Assembly: GCF_042654605.1 (NCBI RefSeq)
Contig: NZ_JBHSGT010000032.1
Span: 1-5,093 of the forward strand
Source: Enterococcus_I eurekensis
GTDB taxonomy: Bacteria; Bacillota; Bacilli; Lactobacillales; Enterococcaceae
Reading direction: 5' to 3'
Length of the DNA stretch: 5,093 nucleotides
A model generated the notes under the pieces. The model did no database searches. It was not told where the DNA came from and was given only the letters and a program-made list of their open reading frames with translations. Position 1 is the first letter of the stretch; each line of letters opens with the position of its first letter. Below, piece by piece: positions 1 to 5,033 of the stretch. The position numbers and the translations under genes are program-made.

Positions 1-12
1 AAAAGTAATTGT

Positions 13-32
13 AAGCTGCCGTGAGGCAGTTT
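13..32 (+). other. Short hairpin with GNRA-type loop
   Basis: CTGCC at 16-20 pairs with GGCAG at 25-29 around a GTGA loop, and the stem extends by A-T, A-T and G-T pairs to 13-32. A GNRA loop on a GC stem suggests a structured RNA or a mobile-element end. No family was recognised. A palindrome, TTTAATTAAA, follows at 41-50. Positions 1-57 have no gene I can support; the tyrosine recombinase homology begins just after the stop codon at 55-57, so this stretch is probably foreign to that gene. Confidence 0.4.
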
Positions 33-57
33 CACATGGTTTTAATTAAAAGTATGA

Positions 58-357
58 ATTATTCAGGTTAGAAGGATATTACTTAAAGCTGGAATAATTT
101 CTTCTGAATCTGTTCATCCCAGGATACATGATTTACGACACACTTTTGCAGTTCATTCTTTGGAAAAAATGGTTAATCAAGGGCAAGATATTTATTCTGC
201 GCTTCCAATGTTACAGACGTATATGGGACACCGTGATATTATAAGTACAGAACAATATCTACGGCTGTCAAATGATACCTACGGTATCATCATTAATTCA
301 ACTGCTGAAATGTATCAGGGCGTTTTTCCGGAGGTGAATGAAGATGAAAGAATATAA
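58..357 (+). pseudogene. Tyrosine recombinase, C-terminal fragment (5' truncated)
   Basis: The open frame begins after an in-frame TGA at 55-57 and reads VRRILLKAGI, then HDLRHTFAVHSL, then YMGHRDIISTEQYLRL, ending in GVFPEVNEDERI. These are the C-terminal boxes of a tyrosine recombinase: the His-x-x-Arg pair (codons 127-138), the Gly-His of box III and the catalytic Tyr in TEQYLRL. The N-terminal core-binding domain, the first catalytic Arg and the beta-hairpin Lys are missing, so the product would be inactive. A TTG at 160 can open a 65-residue frame, but it lies inside the catalytic domain and is not a credible start. The gene overlaps the next recombinase by 14 bases (344-357), as in recombinase trios, where three tyrosine recombinases are translated in tandem. 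It would be the middle member. Either the window cuts a rearranged copy or an insertion removed the 5' part. Confidence 0.8.
330..337 (+). promoter_or_regulatory. Ribosome binding site that sets the start of the complete recombinase
   Basis: GGAGGTGA at 330-337 touches the ATG at 338 but is 6 bases upstream of the ATG at 344. Normal spacing therefore favours 344. It lies inside the preceding recombinase frame, which suggests coupled translation. Confidence 0.65.
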
Positions 358-1363
358 TTTCGGCAAGTATTTATCCTCATACTTTCTTAGTTACATTCCA
401 TCAAGGATGGACTATAGTGAAAATACAGTAAAGTCATATCGAGATGCATTCACTATTTTCTTAAGATACTGCACCAAAGTTCTTAATTTGAAACCCGAAA
501 AAATGAAAATTACCGATATAAATAAAGATTTTATAGAAGATTTTCTGAATTGGCTAGTAGATAAAAAAGGATACTCCATCAAAACACGGAATCAAAGGCT
601 TGCTGCACTTCAATCTTTTTTCCGATTTCTACAAATTGAAACGCCTGAGAACTTAGAGAGATGTAACTCTATCCTTTCAATTAAGGCAAAAAAAGTTCAA
701 AATACAGGACAAATGACTTATTTATCAATTAATGCAATTCGAAAGCTCTTGGCTACTCCAAATAGTAAGACCAAAGAGGGAAAAAGAGATTTAGCCATTT
801 TGACGCTTTTGTATGATACAGGTGCAAGGGTTCAGGAAATAATAGATCTAAATGTTTGTGATTTGAGATTGTCTTCTCCAGCAACAGTAAAGTTACTTGG
901 CAAAGGACAAAAAGTACGTGTAATACCAATTAACCCACAGACAGTAAATATTATAAAATCTTATATGGATAATTACCAATTATTGGATGAAGAAAACCTT
1001 AAAACCCCAGTCTTTTTTAATAAACAGAAAAGAAGACTCAGTCGTGCTGGCATAGGATACATTCTTAAAAAACACTTTGAAATAGCGCGTATAAACAATT
1101 CTAATCATTTCCCAGTGAAAATTTCACCTCATGCCTTAAGGCATAGTAAAGCAATGCACTTACTAGAAGCAAATGTTAATTTGATTTATATTCGAGACTT
1201 TTTAGGTCATGTATCCGTCTCAACAACGGAAATCTATGCGAAAGCTAATCCAGAAATTAAACGAAAAGCAATCGAAGCAGCTAACAATAATGTACTTCCA
1301 GAAGAAACATTGACTACAAATGACAAAGAAGTTTTACTAGATTGGTTGAAAGAATTTATTTAG
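344..1363 (+). CDS. Tyrosine recombinase/integrase, XerC/XerD-like, third member of a recombinase trio
   Basis: Complete 339-residue site-specific recombinase from ATG 344; the in-frame ATG at 338 would add two residues but lies too close to the ribosome site. The N-terminal SAM-like core-binding domain spans about residues 5-110 (SENTVKSYRDAFTIFLRYC, then TRNQRLAALQSFFRFL). The catalytic domain spans about 125-310. The expected active-site set is visible: Arg162 in DTGARVQE, Lys187 in LGKGQK, His263 and Arg266 in HALRHSKAMHLL, His289 in DFLGHVS and Tyr298 in TTEIYAKA. It would cut and rejoin DNA through a 3'-phosphotyrosine. The tail EVLLDWLKEFI is of the kind I associate with the last gene of recombinase-in-trio elements. 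It overlaps the truncated upstream recombinase by 14 bases. With its partners missing or broken, the element is probably not autonomous, although this protein looks intact. An isolated integrase of another family is less likely. Confidence 0.88.
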   Translation: MKEYNFGKYLSSYFLSYIPSRMDYSENTVKSYRDAFTIFLRYCTKVLNLKPEKMKITDINKDFIEDFLNWLVDKKGYSIKTRNQRLAALQSFFRFLQIETPENLERCNSILSIKAKKVQNTGQMTYLSINAIRKLLATPNSKTKEGKRDLAILTLLYDTGARVQEIIDLNVCDLRLSSPATVKLLGKGQKVRVIPINPQTVNIIKSYMDNYQLLDEENLKTPVFFNKQKRRLSRAGIGYILKKHFEIARINNSNHFPVKISPHALRHSKAMHLLEANVNLIYIRDFLGHVSVSTTEIYAKANPEIKRKAIEAANNNVLPEETLTTNDKEVLLDWLKEFI

Positions 1364-1393
1364 AGTTAGAAATATGGGAATTAGGACTCTTTA

Positions 1394-1474
1394 TTATGAA
1401 AAGAAACTTTCTTCAAAAGGCGTTGAAATTAGAACTTCAGCGCCTTACTTTACATAATATTTAGCTTTTCATAA
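1394..1474. repeat. 10-bp inverted repeat pair, possible end of the recombinase element
   Basis: TTATGAAAAG at 1394-1403 is exactly repeated in inverse at 1465-1474 (CTTTTCATAA), enclosing the hairpin at 1417-1446. The right arm ends at 1474, and the istB coding frame resumes at 1475, so the arm sits at the junction between two elements. This fits a terminal palindromic structure of the recombinase trio element inserted in istB. That interpretation is inference. Confidence 0.45.
1417..1446 (+). terminator. Hairpin downstream of the recombinase, possible terminator
   Basis: AAGGCGTTGAA (1417-1427) pairs with TTCAGCGCCTT (1436-1446), eleven pairs with one G-T, around an 8-base loop. The following tract TACTTTAC is only moderately T-rich. 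It could end the recombinase transcript or be part of the element's end structure. Confidence 0.5.
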
Positions 1475-1723
1475 GATGAATGGTTACTAATGGAGTTGTC
1501 TTTGGAGGAAAGTGTTCACATTTTCGAAATCATTGAAGCACGATTAAAGCAATCTTCTACCATATTTTGTTCCCAGTTTTCACCCGAAGGTTGGCATGAA
1601 AAAATCAAACACACTCAACTAGCCGATGCGATTCTGGATCGAATCAAGCACAATTCTCACCAAATCATAGTCGATGGTGAAGTATCCATGCGAGAGCGTC
1701 ACGGTTTGGAGGGCATGAAATGA
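1475..1723 (+). pseudogene. istB: IstB-like ATPase of an IS21-family element, C-terminal fragment
   Basis: From 1475 the frame reads DEWLLMELSLEESVHIFEII, followed by STIFCSQFSPEGWHEK, LADAILDRIKHNS and SMRERHGL. These are hallmark C-terminal segments of IstB, the DnaC-like AAA+ helper ATPase that activates the IstA transposase of IS21-family elements. The DEWLL at the 5' edge corresponds to the Walker B region, so the Walker A part and the N-terminal domain are absent. An in-frame TAA at 1472-1474 directly precedes the first istB codon, so the break is sharp. ATG 1490 could open a 77-residue product, but it would lack the nucleotide-binding site. No istA is present. The stop codon overlaps the next small ORF as ATGA (1720-1723). 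The simplest reading is that the recombinase element inserted into istB and the rest of istB and istA lies left of the window. Confidence 0.87.
1708..1713 (+). promoter_or_regulatory. Ribosome binding site for the small ORF after istB
   Basis: GGAGGG ends 6 bases before ATG 1720, which overlaps the istB stop as ATGA. This supports 1720, rather than the TTG at 1730, as the original start. Confidence 0.6.
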
Positions 1724-1912
1724 TTCCGATTGAAGTTGAAACTCGTATCGCTCTTTTTTTATTTTCGACGATACCTTCCAGAAGATATCGATTTAAATCT
1801 ATCCTCGTTACTCCTACCTTATTACTTAGAGGACGAAAAGCAGCCTTCGGCTGATGAAATGGTTAATTTAGCCACTAAGTTCCTTGAACAAGCTATGAAG
1901 GAATACGAATAA
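1720..1912 (+). pseudogene. Small ORF coupled to istB, apparently frameshifted in a T7 run
   Basis: I do not recognise this family. ATG 1720 has a strong ribosome site and an ATGA overlap with istB, and reads MIPIEVETRIALFLF before leaving its apparent proper frame. The frame one base ahead (ORF from TTG 1730) continues as RRYLPEDIDLNLSSLLLPYY, then LEDEKQPSADEMVNLATKFL and EQAMKEYE, stopping at 1910-1912. Removing one T from the seven-T run at 1754-1760 would join them into a 63-residue acidic protein, MIPIEVETRIALFYFRRYLP onward. The run is therefore either a disabling one-base insertion, a sequencing error, or a slippage site. If read from TTG 1730 alone, it would give 60 residues with an atypical start. 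It lies between istB and the IS right-end repeats, so it is probably an accessory ORF of the IS21-type element. The terminator at 1936-1964 follows closely. Confidence 0.55.
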
Positions 1913-1935
1913 TCTATTAATTTATTTTAAGATGA

Positions 1936-1964
1936 AAAACAGAGCTCATATTGGGCTCTGTTTT
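1936..1964 (+). terminator. Rho-independent terminator after the istB/small-ORF unit
   Basis: AAAACAGAGC (1936-1945) pairs with GCTCTGTTTT (1955-1964). The stem can extend inward by a T-G and a C-G pair to leave a 5-base ATATT loop. The A-rich left arm and T-rich right arm make it usable in both directions. It is placed 24 bases after the small ORF. Confidence 0.72.
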
Positions 1965-2000
1965 GATTAATTTCTTATTCTCTTCAATCAATTAGCGGAA

Positions 2001-2084
2001 TGGACGACAACTTTCGCATTCAGCGGACGACTATTCCGCATTTACTGGACGAAAGTTCCGCATCACTGGACGAAACCAGTCGCC
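2001..2084. repeat. Four tandem degenerate repeats, IS21-type end
   Basis: GGACGA recurs at 2002, 2025, 2047 and 2068, spacings of 23, 22 and 21. The first three copies are followed by TTTCGCAT or TTCCGCAT. The fourth is degenerate after GGACGA and forms a small hairpin, ACTGG/CCAGT (2065-2069/2076-2080). Arrays of direct repeats at the termini are the binding sites of the IstA transposase in IS21 elements; the match here is by pattern. Confidence 0.65.
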
Positions 2085-2114
2085 GTACTCAACTATGGCA
2101 AAGTTATATATTAT

Positions 2115-2219
2115 TTAAGAAAATATTCTAATTTTAAAGATAAAAAACTCTTCATCCTGCGATGCTTTATATTCTATATTATAATTATTCAGAATATTAC
2201 TTACTATATATAAACCTAA
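2115..2219 (-). pseudogene. vncS: 3' remnant of vncS (last 34 codons), separated by an insertion
   Basis: Read on the minus strand from 2219, the frame is LGLYIVSNILNNYNIEYKAS followed by QDEEFFIFKIRIFS and a TAA at 2115-2117. This is the G2 box and final strands of a histidine kinase ATP-binding domain. It joins in frame to codon 405 of the upstream part of vncS once the 255-bp element and one TCCATT copy are removed. It has no start or ribosome site of its own, so it is not expected to be translated. The IS21 end repeats lie about 30 bases further downstream; no vncS terminator is evident. Confidence 0.85.
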
Positions 2220-2225
2220 TCCATT

Positions 2226-2259
2226 GTGTTTTGCAAAATGAAAATACATAGTATTGCAA
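2226..2259. repeat. Left terminal inverted repeat of the MITE-like element
   Basis: It holds TTGCAA at 2231-2236 and 2254-2259, 23 bp apart, with TACATA between. Further TTGCAA copies follow directly at 2260-2265 and at 2276-2281. The partner is at 2446-2480. Confidence 0.7.
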
Positions 2260-2281
2260 TTGCAAATACACAAGATTGCAA

Positions 2282-2301
2282 TCATGAATAGTTATTCATG
2301 A
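2282..2301. repeat. Perfect 9-bp palindrome inside the MITE-like element
   Basis: TCATGAATA (2282-2290) and TATTCATGA (2293-2301) are exact inverse copies around GT. It lies between the left terminal repeat and the fold-back core, and has no equally clean counterpart on the right side. Confidence 0.6.
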
Positions 2302-2416
2302 ATTTGACAACGAGCCTCACGGGTATGGTGTGATTGGGCGTCTTCTTCGGTCCAAAGCCTCAGAAGCACAGCCCAATTCCGCCATGCGGATACCATACCC
2401 TAGCTCATTGTCAAAT
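2302..2416. repeat. Nested fold-back core of the MITE-like element, possible structured RNA
   Basis: Successive paired blocks converge toward the centre. ATTTGACAACGAGC (2302-2315) pairs with GCTCATTGTCAAAT (2403-2416) with one mismatch. GGGTATGGT (2321-2329) pairs with ACCATACCC (2392-2400). ATTGGGC (2333-2339) pairs with GCCCAAT (2371-2377). CTTCT (2342-2346) pairs with AGAAG (2362-2366). A side hairpin, TCCGC-CAT-GCGGA, occupies 2378-2390. The core is clearly GC-richer than its surroundings. It would form a DNA cruciform or, if transcribed, a branched RNA. No known RNA family was recognised. Confidence 0.65.
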
Positions 2417-3695
2417 CCAGCGTTATTCTACCTATGCATTGACTCTTGCAAAGTTGTGTACATTTGTTTTGCACTAAACATCCATTACTATTTTCCTTAT
2501 TTAAATCAAATTTAACTTCAAATATTTTATCCATATTCGACACTTTATTATTACCGTATGAATTTACTATATATAACCAATCATTAACTATCCCTATATT
2601 AATTACTCCATTTACTTCAGTATATTTTACAGCATTACTAATCAAATTAGATAGAATAATCTTTAAAGCTGTTTTTCCTATATAAACATTCTCATCTAAT
2701 ATATAGTTATTGACAGTTATTTTCTTTTGCTTTGCTAATATTTCATACTTTTTTAATACGTCTTCTAATGTATCATTTATTTTCAAGTATTCTTCATCAT
2801 TATTCAAATTTTCTATAGTATGAACTGATAATATTTGAGAAATATTTTTTGTTAAGCTATCAACGATTTTAATGCATTCGTTAATATAAATATCTCTTTC
2901 TTTATATTTTCCAATATTATATTTCATGTTTTCCAGTATTATTTTAAGACTAGCAAGAGGACTTTTAAGTTCATGGGATGCACCTTTAAAAAAATCATAT
3001 TTTAACTTTTCTAAATTTAAAATTTCTTTATTTTTAAATTCCAAATCGTTAATAGTTCTTAATAAAGCAGAATACAAGTCATTAATTTGTTGTTTTAGTT
3101 GTCCAACTTCATCATTAGAACTAACTTTTATACGTGTTTTTTTATCAAGTTTTATCATTTGATCAGTAACATTTTTTATTTCTTGTATATTGTTTTTTAT
3201 TGATTTTGCATAGAAAAAAGAAATAATGGCAGAACATAAAATTGATATTAATAAAGAATATGGTAGAAATTTAAGGCTCAAATCTTTCGCATCTTTTTTC
3301 ATATCAGCTGTAGAAACAAATTGTAGATTTGTTTTTTTACCATCATTAAGCTTTATTTCTCTTTCTTCAATTATCAAAGAATTACTACCACTTTCTAAAT
3401 TAAAATTTATATTATCTTTAATATGTAATTCATTATTATGATTTTTTTCTTTTATAAATATCTTTATTTCACTACTCTTAGAATAAAGATCCAAAGTTTC
3501 CTCTATATATTTTATTTCTTTTCCGTTCATACTACTAGAAATTTCATTTGCCATATTATGAATATTATCTTTTCTCGTCTCCAAATATGTTGTAGGAAAG
3601 ATAAAAAAAACTAGTAAATGAACTAATATAGTTATTATTCCAAGAACAAAAAACATTTGTATGAACATTTTTGGAAATATCTTTAATTTTCTCAT
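2400..3695 (-). pseudogene. vncS: VncS-like sensor histidine kinase, truncated by insertion
   Basis: Membrane sensor kinase of the EnvZ/OmpR type, expected to phosphorylate VncR. Visible parts: transmembrane segment 1 (about residues 12-33), an extracytoplasmic domain (34-142) containing LDLYSKSSEIK and IIEEREIK, transmembrane segment 2 (143-163), a HAMP region (165-218), the dimerisation/phosphoacceptor box KGASHELKSPLASLKIILEN with His241, and the N box SNLISNAVKYT with Asn350 and Asn354. The sequence closely resembles pneumococcal VncS as I recall it. The native protein stops at Gly405; the next 26 residues, starting CLVQNKCTQLCKSQC, are encoded by the inserted element and end at a TAG (2400-2402). 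The G2 box and last beta strands are lost, so ATP binding and kinase activity should be abolished or severely impaired; membrane and dimerisation parts could still be made. The intact gene would encode 439 residues. The start ATG overlaps the vncR stop as ATGA, preceded by GGAGAG. Confidence 0.9.
2446..2480. repeat. Right terminal inverted repeat of the MITE-like element
   Basis: It holds TTGCAA at 2446-2451 and the variant TTGCAC at 2469-2474, again 23 bp apart, with TGTACA between. In reverse complement it aligns with 2226-2259 apart from a 2-base indel near the tip and scattered mismatches. Confidence 0.7.
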
Positions 3696-4345
3696 TTTCT
3701 CTCCAATTTATATCCTACATTTCTTATAGTAGTTATACAGTCTAATTGTAATTTTTTTCTAAGTTCTTTTATATATACATCTATTACTCGATCATAAGGA
3801 ATTTCTTCACTATCTTTCCATACATAATCAATAATTTGCATCCTTGTTAACACTTGTCCATCATTATCCAATAAACATTTTAATACTTCTAGTTCTTTTG
3901 CATTTACATCTATTTCTTCACCATTTATTTTAGCTGTATAACTATTAAAATTAACCGATAGATCCTTATATTCAAACTTCTCTAAATGTCCATAATTCTT
4001 CTTAATTAAAGAATCTATTCTCGCCTTTAAAACCGGCAATGAAAATGGCTTTTCTACATATCCGTCTACTAAATTAGTAAATGCATCAATTTTATATTCT
4101 TCATCACTGAATGCAGTCAACATTAGAATTGGTAAATTGCTTCTCTTTCTAACTTCTTTCAATACTTCTAAACCATTTATAAAAGGTATCTGAATGTCTA
4201 AGAGAACTAAATTTATGTCGATATTAAATTTTGACAAGGCTTCTCTTCCATCTTTAGCTTGAATAATAGTATATCCAAATTCTGAAAGATATTCACTTAT
4301 TCCCTCTCTTATCAGATTATCATCTTCAACAGTTAATATTTTCAT
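3692..4345 (-). CDS. vncR: VncR-like response regulator, OmpR/PhoB family
   Basis: A cytoplasmic DNA-binding response regulator of 217 residues, partner of the adjacent sensor kinase. The receiver domain (about 1-115) has acidic residues Asp8 and Asp9 in VEDDN, phosphoacceptor Asp50 in LVLLDIQIPF, Thr77 in LMLTAF and Lys99 in VEKPFS. The winged-helix output domain (about 125-217) includes NAKELEVLKCLL and the recognition-helix region DRVIDVYIKELRKKL, ending NVGYKLERK, very close to pneumococcal VncR as I recall it. The chosen ATG at 4345 sits 5 bases after GGAGG; an in-frame GTG at 4357 would add MEVY but overlaps that ribosome site. Its stop overlaps the vncS start as ATGA, indicating an operon with coupled translation. 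A terminator separates it from vex3 upstream, and its own promoter lies in that gap. The gene looks intact; with the kinase broken it may be unphosphorylated or served by other donors. Confidence 0.93.
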   Translation of the reverse strand: MKILTVEDDNLIREGISEYLSEFGYTIIQAKDGREALSKFNIDINLVLLDIQIPFINGLEVLKEVRKRSNLPILMLTAFSDEEYKIDAFTNLVDGYVEKPFSLPVLKARIDSLIKKNYGHLEKFEYKDLSVNFNSYTAKINGEEIDVNAKELEVLKCLLDNDGQVLTRMQIIDYVWKDSEEIPYDRVIDVYIKELRKKLQLDCITTIRNVGYKLERK

Positions 4346-4350
4346 ATATA

Positions 4351-4355
4351 CCTCC
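4351..4355 (-). promoter_or_regulatory. Ribosome binding site of vncR
   Basis: GGAGG on the minus strand is 5 bases before ATG 4345. It overlaps the alternative GTG start at 4355-4357, which rules that start out in practice. Confidence 0.75.
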
Positions 4356-4375
4356 ACTTAAGCCTATACACTTAT

Positions 4376-4404
4376 ATTATACAGCATATTATTTGATATT
4401 TAAA
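4376..4404 (-). promoter_or_regulatory. Probable vncRS promoter
   Basis: On the minus strand a perfect -10 hexamer TATAAT occupies 4381-4376. At 17 bases spacing, a weak -35 (TTTAAA, 4404-4399) precedes it. It lies between the vex3 terminator and vncR and would give a short leader. The -10 assignment is firm by sequence; the -35 is weak, so activation by a regulator is possible but not shown. Confidence 0.6.
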
Positions 4405-4410
4405 AATCAA

Positions 4411-4444
4411 AAAATTTTCGGTGCTAAAAAGCACCGAAAATTTT
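4411..4444 (-). terminator. Rho-independent terminator of the vex3 transcript
   Basis: A perfect 14-bp stem, AAAATTTTCGGTGC (4411-4424) and its inverse (4431-4444), surrounds a 6-base loop. It begins at the vex3 stop codon, and a T-rich tract follows on the minus strand. The A-rich flank makes it potentially bidirectional. It uncouples vncRS transcription from the transporter gene. Confidence 0.88.
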
Positions 4445-5033
4445 AATTATTGTCAATTAATAATTCTTTTGGATTCCTTCTTAATATATTGAATGAAGAA
4501 ATAATCAATGATACAAGAAGTACTAAACTCATAAATATAACTACATAAATTATGAATTTAGGTAATACATTTATATCTAAACTTGATAATGTCTTGTTAA
4601 ATCCTTCAGCTTCTGCCCCACCACCTAATTGGCTAGATGCAGATTGTCTAGCTATTTGTTTAGCTATATCACCAGTAACCTTATTCAATATATTATTCCC
4701 AAGCTTATCAGCTGTATATTGAGCTAAGAAATAAGAACCAACGAATGCGGGGATTGATATAAATACCATCTCAATTAGGAATTGACCAAAAATTTCTAAT
4801 TTTGATATACCTAATGATAGTAATACTGCTATTTCTTTCTTTCTAGCATTCATCCATAAGAATAGTAATAATGAAACTACAACTCCTGCAAATATTAATG
4901 AGCCAACAAATAATTTATTTGAAATTGAGTAGATACCTGATATAGATTGTTGTAATGCAGGGTAATTTGATGAACTTTTAATCAAATTATATTCTCTCCA
5001 ATTTATATCTAATTTCCCAAGATCTTTTATTAA
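4443..5033 (-). pseudogene. vex3: Vex3-like ABC transporter permease, C-terminal fragment (5' truncated)
   Basis: FtsX/MacB-type permease C-terminal part. The frame is open from an upstream TAG at 5034-5036, reading LIKDLGKLDINWREYN before the TTG at 4985 that could open a 180-residue product. Counting from that TTG, transmembrane segments lie at about 25-46, 69-88 and 147-167. NARKKEIAVLLSLGISKLEI lies between the first two, the conserved cytoplasmic coupling segment of this permease family. The end RNPKELLIDNN matches my recollection of Vex3. Whole Vex3-type permeases are over 400 residues with a further N-terminal membrane segment and extracytoplasmic domain, so more than half is missing. 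In pneumococcus vex1-vex2-vex3 encode an ABC exporter next to vncRS, as here. The truncation coincides with a mobile-element-like sequence at 5034. The TTG is an internal Leu codon rather than a natural start. Vex1 is a less likely identity because of the position next to vncR. Confidence 0.82.

Larger units (their letters stand above)
1475..2084 (+). mobile_element. IS21-family insertion sequence, 3' remnant
   Basis: The remnant holds the istB C-terminus, the coupled small ORF, a terminator and the multiple end repeats. It lacks istA and the left end. The left boundary is the sharp junction at 1474/1475. The right boundary is uncertain: IS21 elements usually end in CA, and candidates are the CA at 2061-2062 or at 2099-2100. 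The IS lies directly beyond the original end of the vncS gene (stop at 2115-2117), so it inserted just downstream of that operon. Confidence 0.7.
2226..2480. mobile_element. 255-bp MITE-like element inserted in vncS
   Basis: The element is bounded by identical 6-bp copies TCCATT at 2220-2225 and 2481-2486. Its ends are imperfect inverted repeats of about 34 bp: on the element strands, one reads TGTTTTGCAAAA and the other TGTTTAGTGCAAAA. Each is followed by a shared TACA-A---TTGCAA pattern. Inside lies a longer GC-richer fold-back (2302-2416). No ORF of transposase size is present, so it must be moved in trans. The 6-bp duplication and terminal inverted repeats exclude IS200/IS605 and IS110 types. 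It could derive from a DDE element, or from one served by tyrosine recombinases, where 6-7 bp flanks also occur. The family was not recognised. Confidence 0.85.

Noticed and set aside
2001..2084. Short CRISPR-like array
   Set aside because: Units are only 21-23 bp with no unique spacers, and they sit at the end of an IS21 remnant.
2303..2332. TTGACA in both arms of the MITE core as promoter -35 boxes
   Set aside because: At 16-18 bases spacing no TATAAT-like -10 follows on either strand; the hexamers are explained by the inverted repeat.
2226..2480. MITE as an IS200/IS605-derived palindromic element
   Set aside because: Those elements make no target duplication and lack terminal inverted repeats; both are present here.
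2330..2515. Plus-strand 61-codon frame across the MITE
   Set aside because: It spans the fold-back core and runs into vncS antisense; no ribosome site or recognisable protein. The same applies to plus-strand frames at 2446-2685, 2926-3162 and 3226-3441, all antisense to vncS.
3692..4357. GTG start of vncR at 4357
   Set aside because: The codon overlaps the GGAGG ribosome site that serves ATG 4345, and the regulator family begins with MKIL at that ATG.
4346..4442. Pep27-like death peptide gene
   Set aside because: The only ATG frame on the vncR strand in the gap is 7 codons and has no similarity to a signalling peptide.
4443..4985. A natural 180-residue membrane protein starting at TTG 4985
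   Set aside because: The family-like frame continues upstream to 5033 without a start, so the TTG is an internal Leu codon of a truncated permease.
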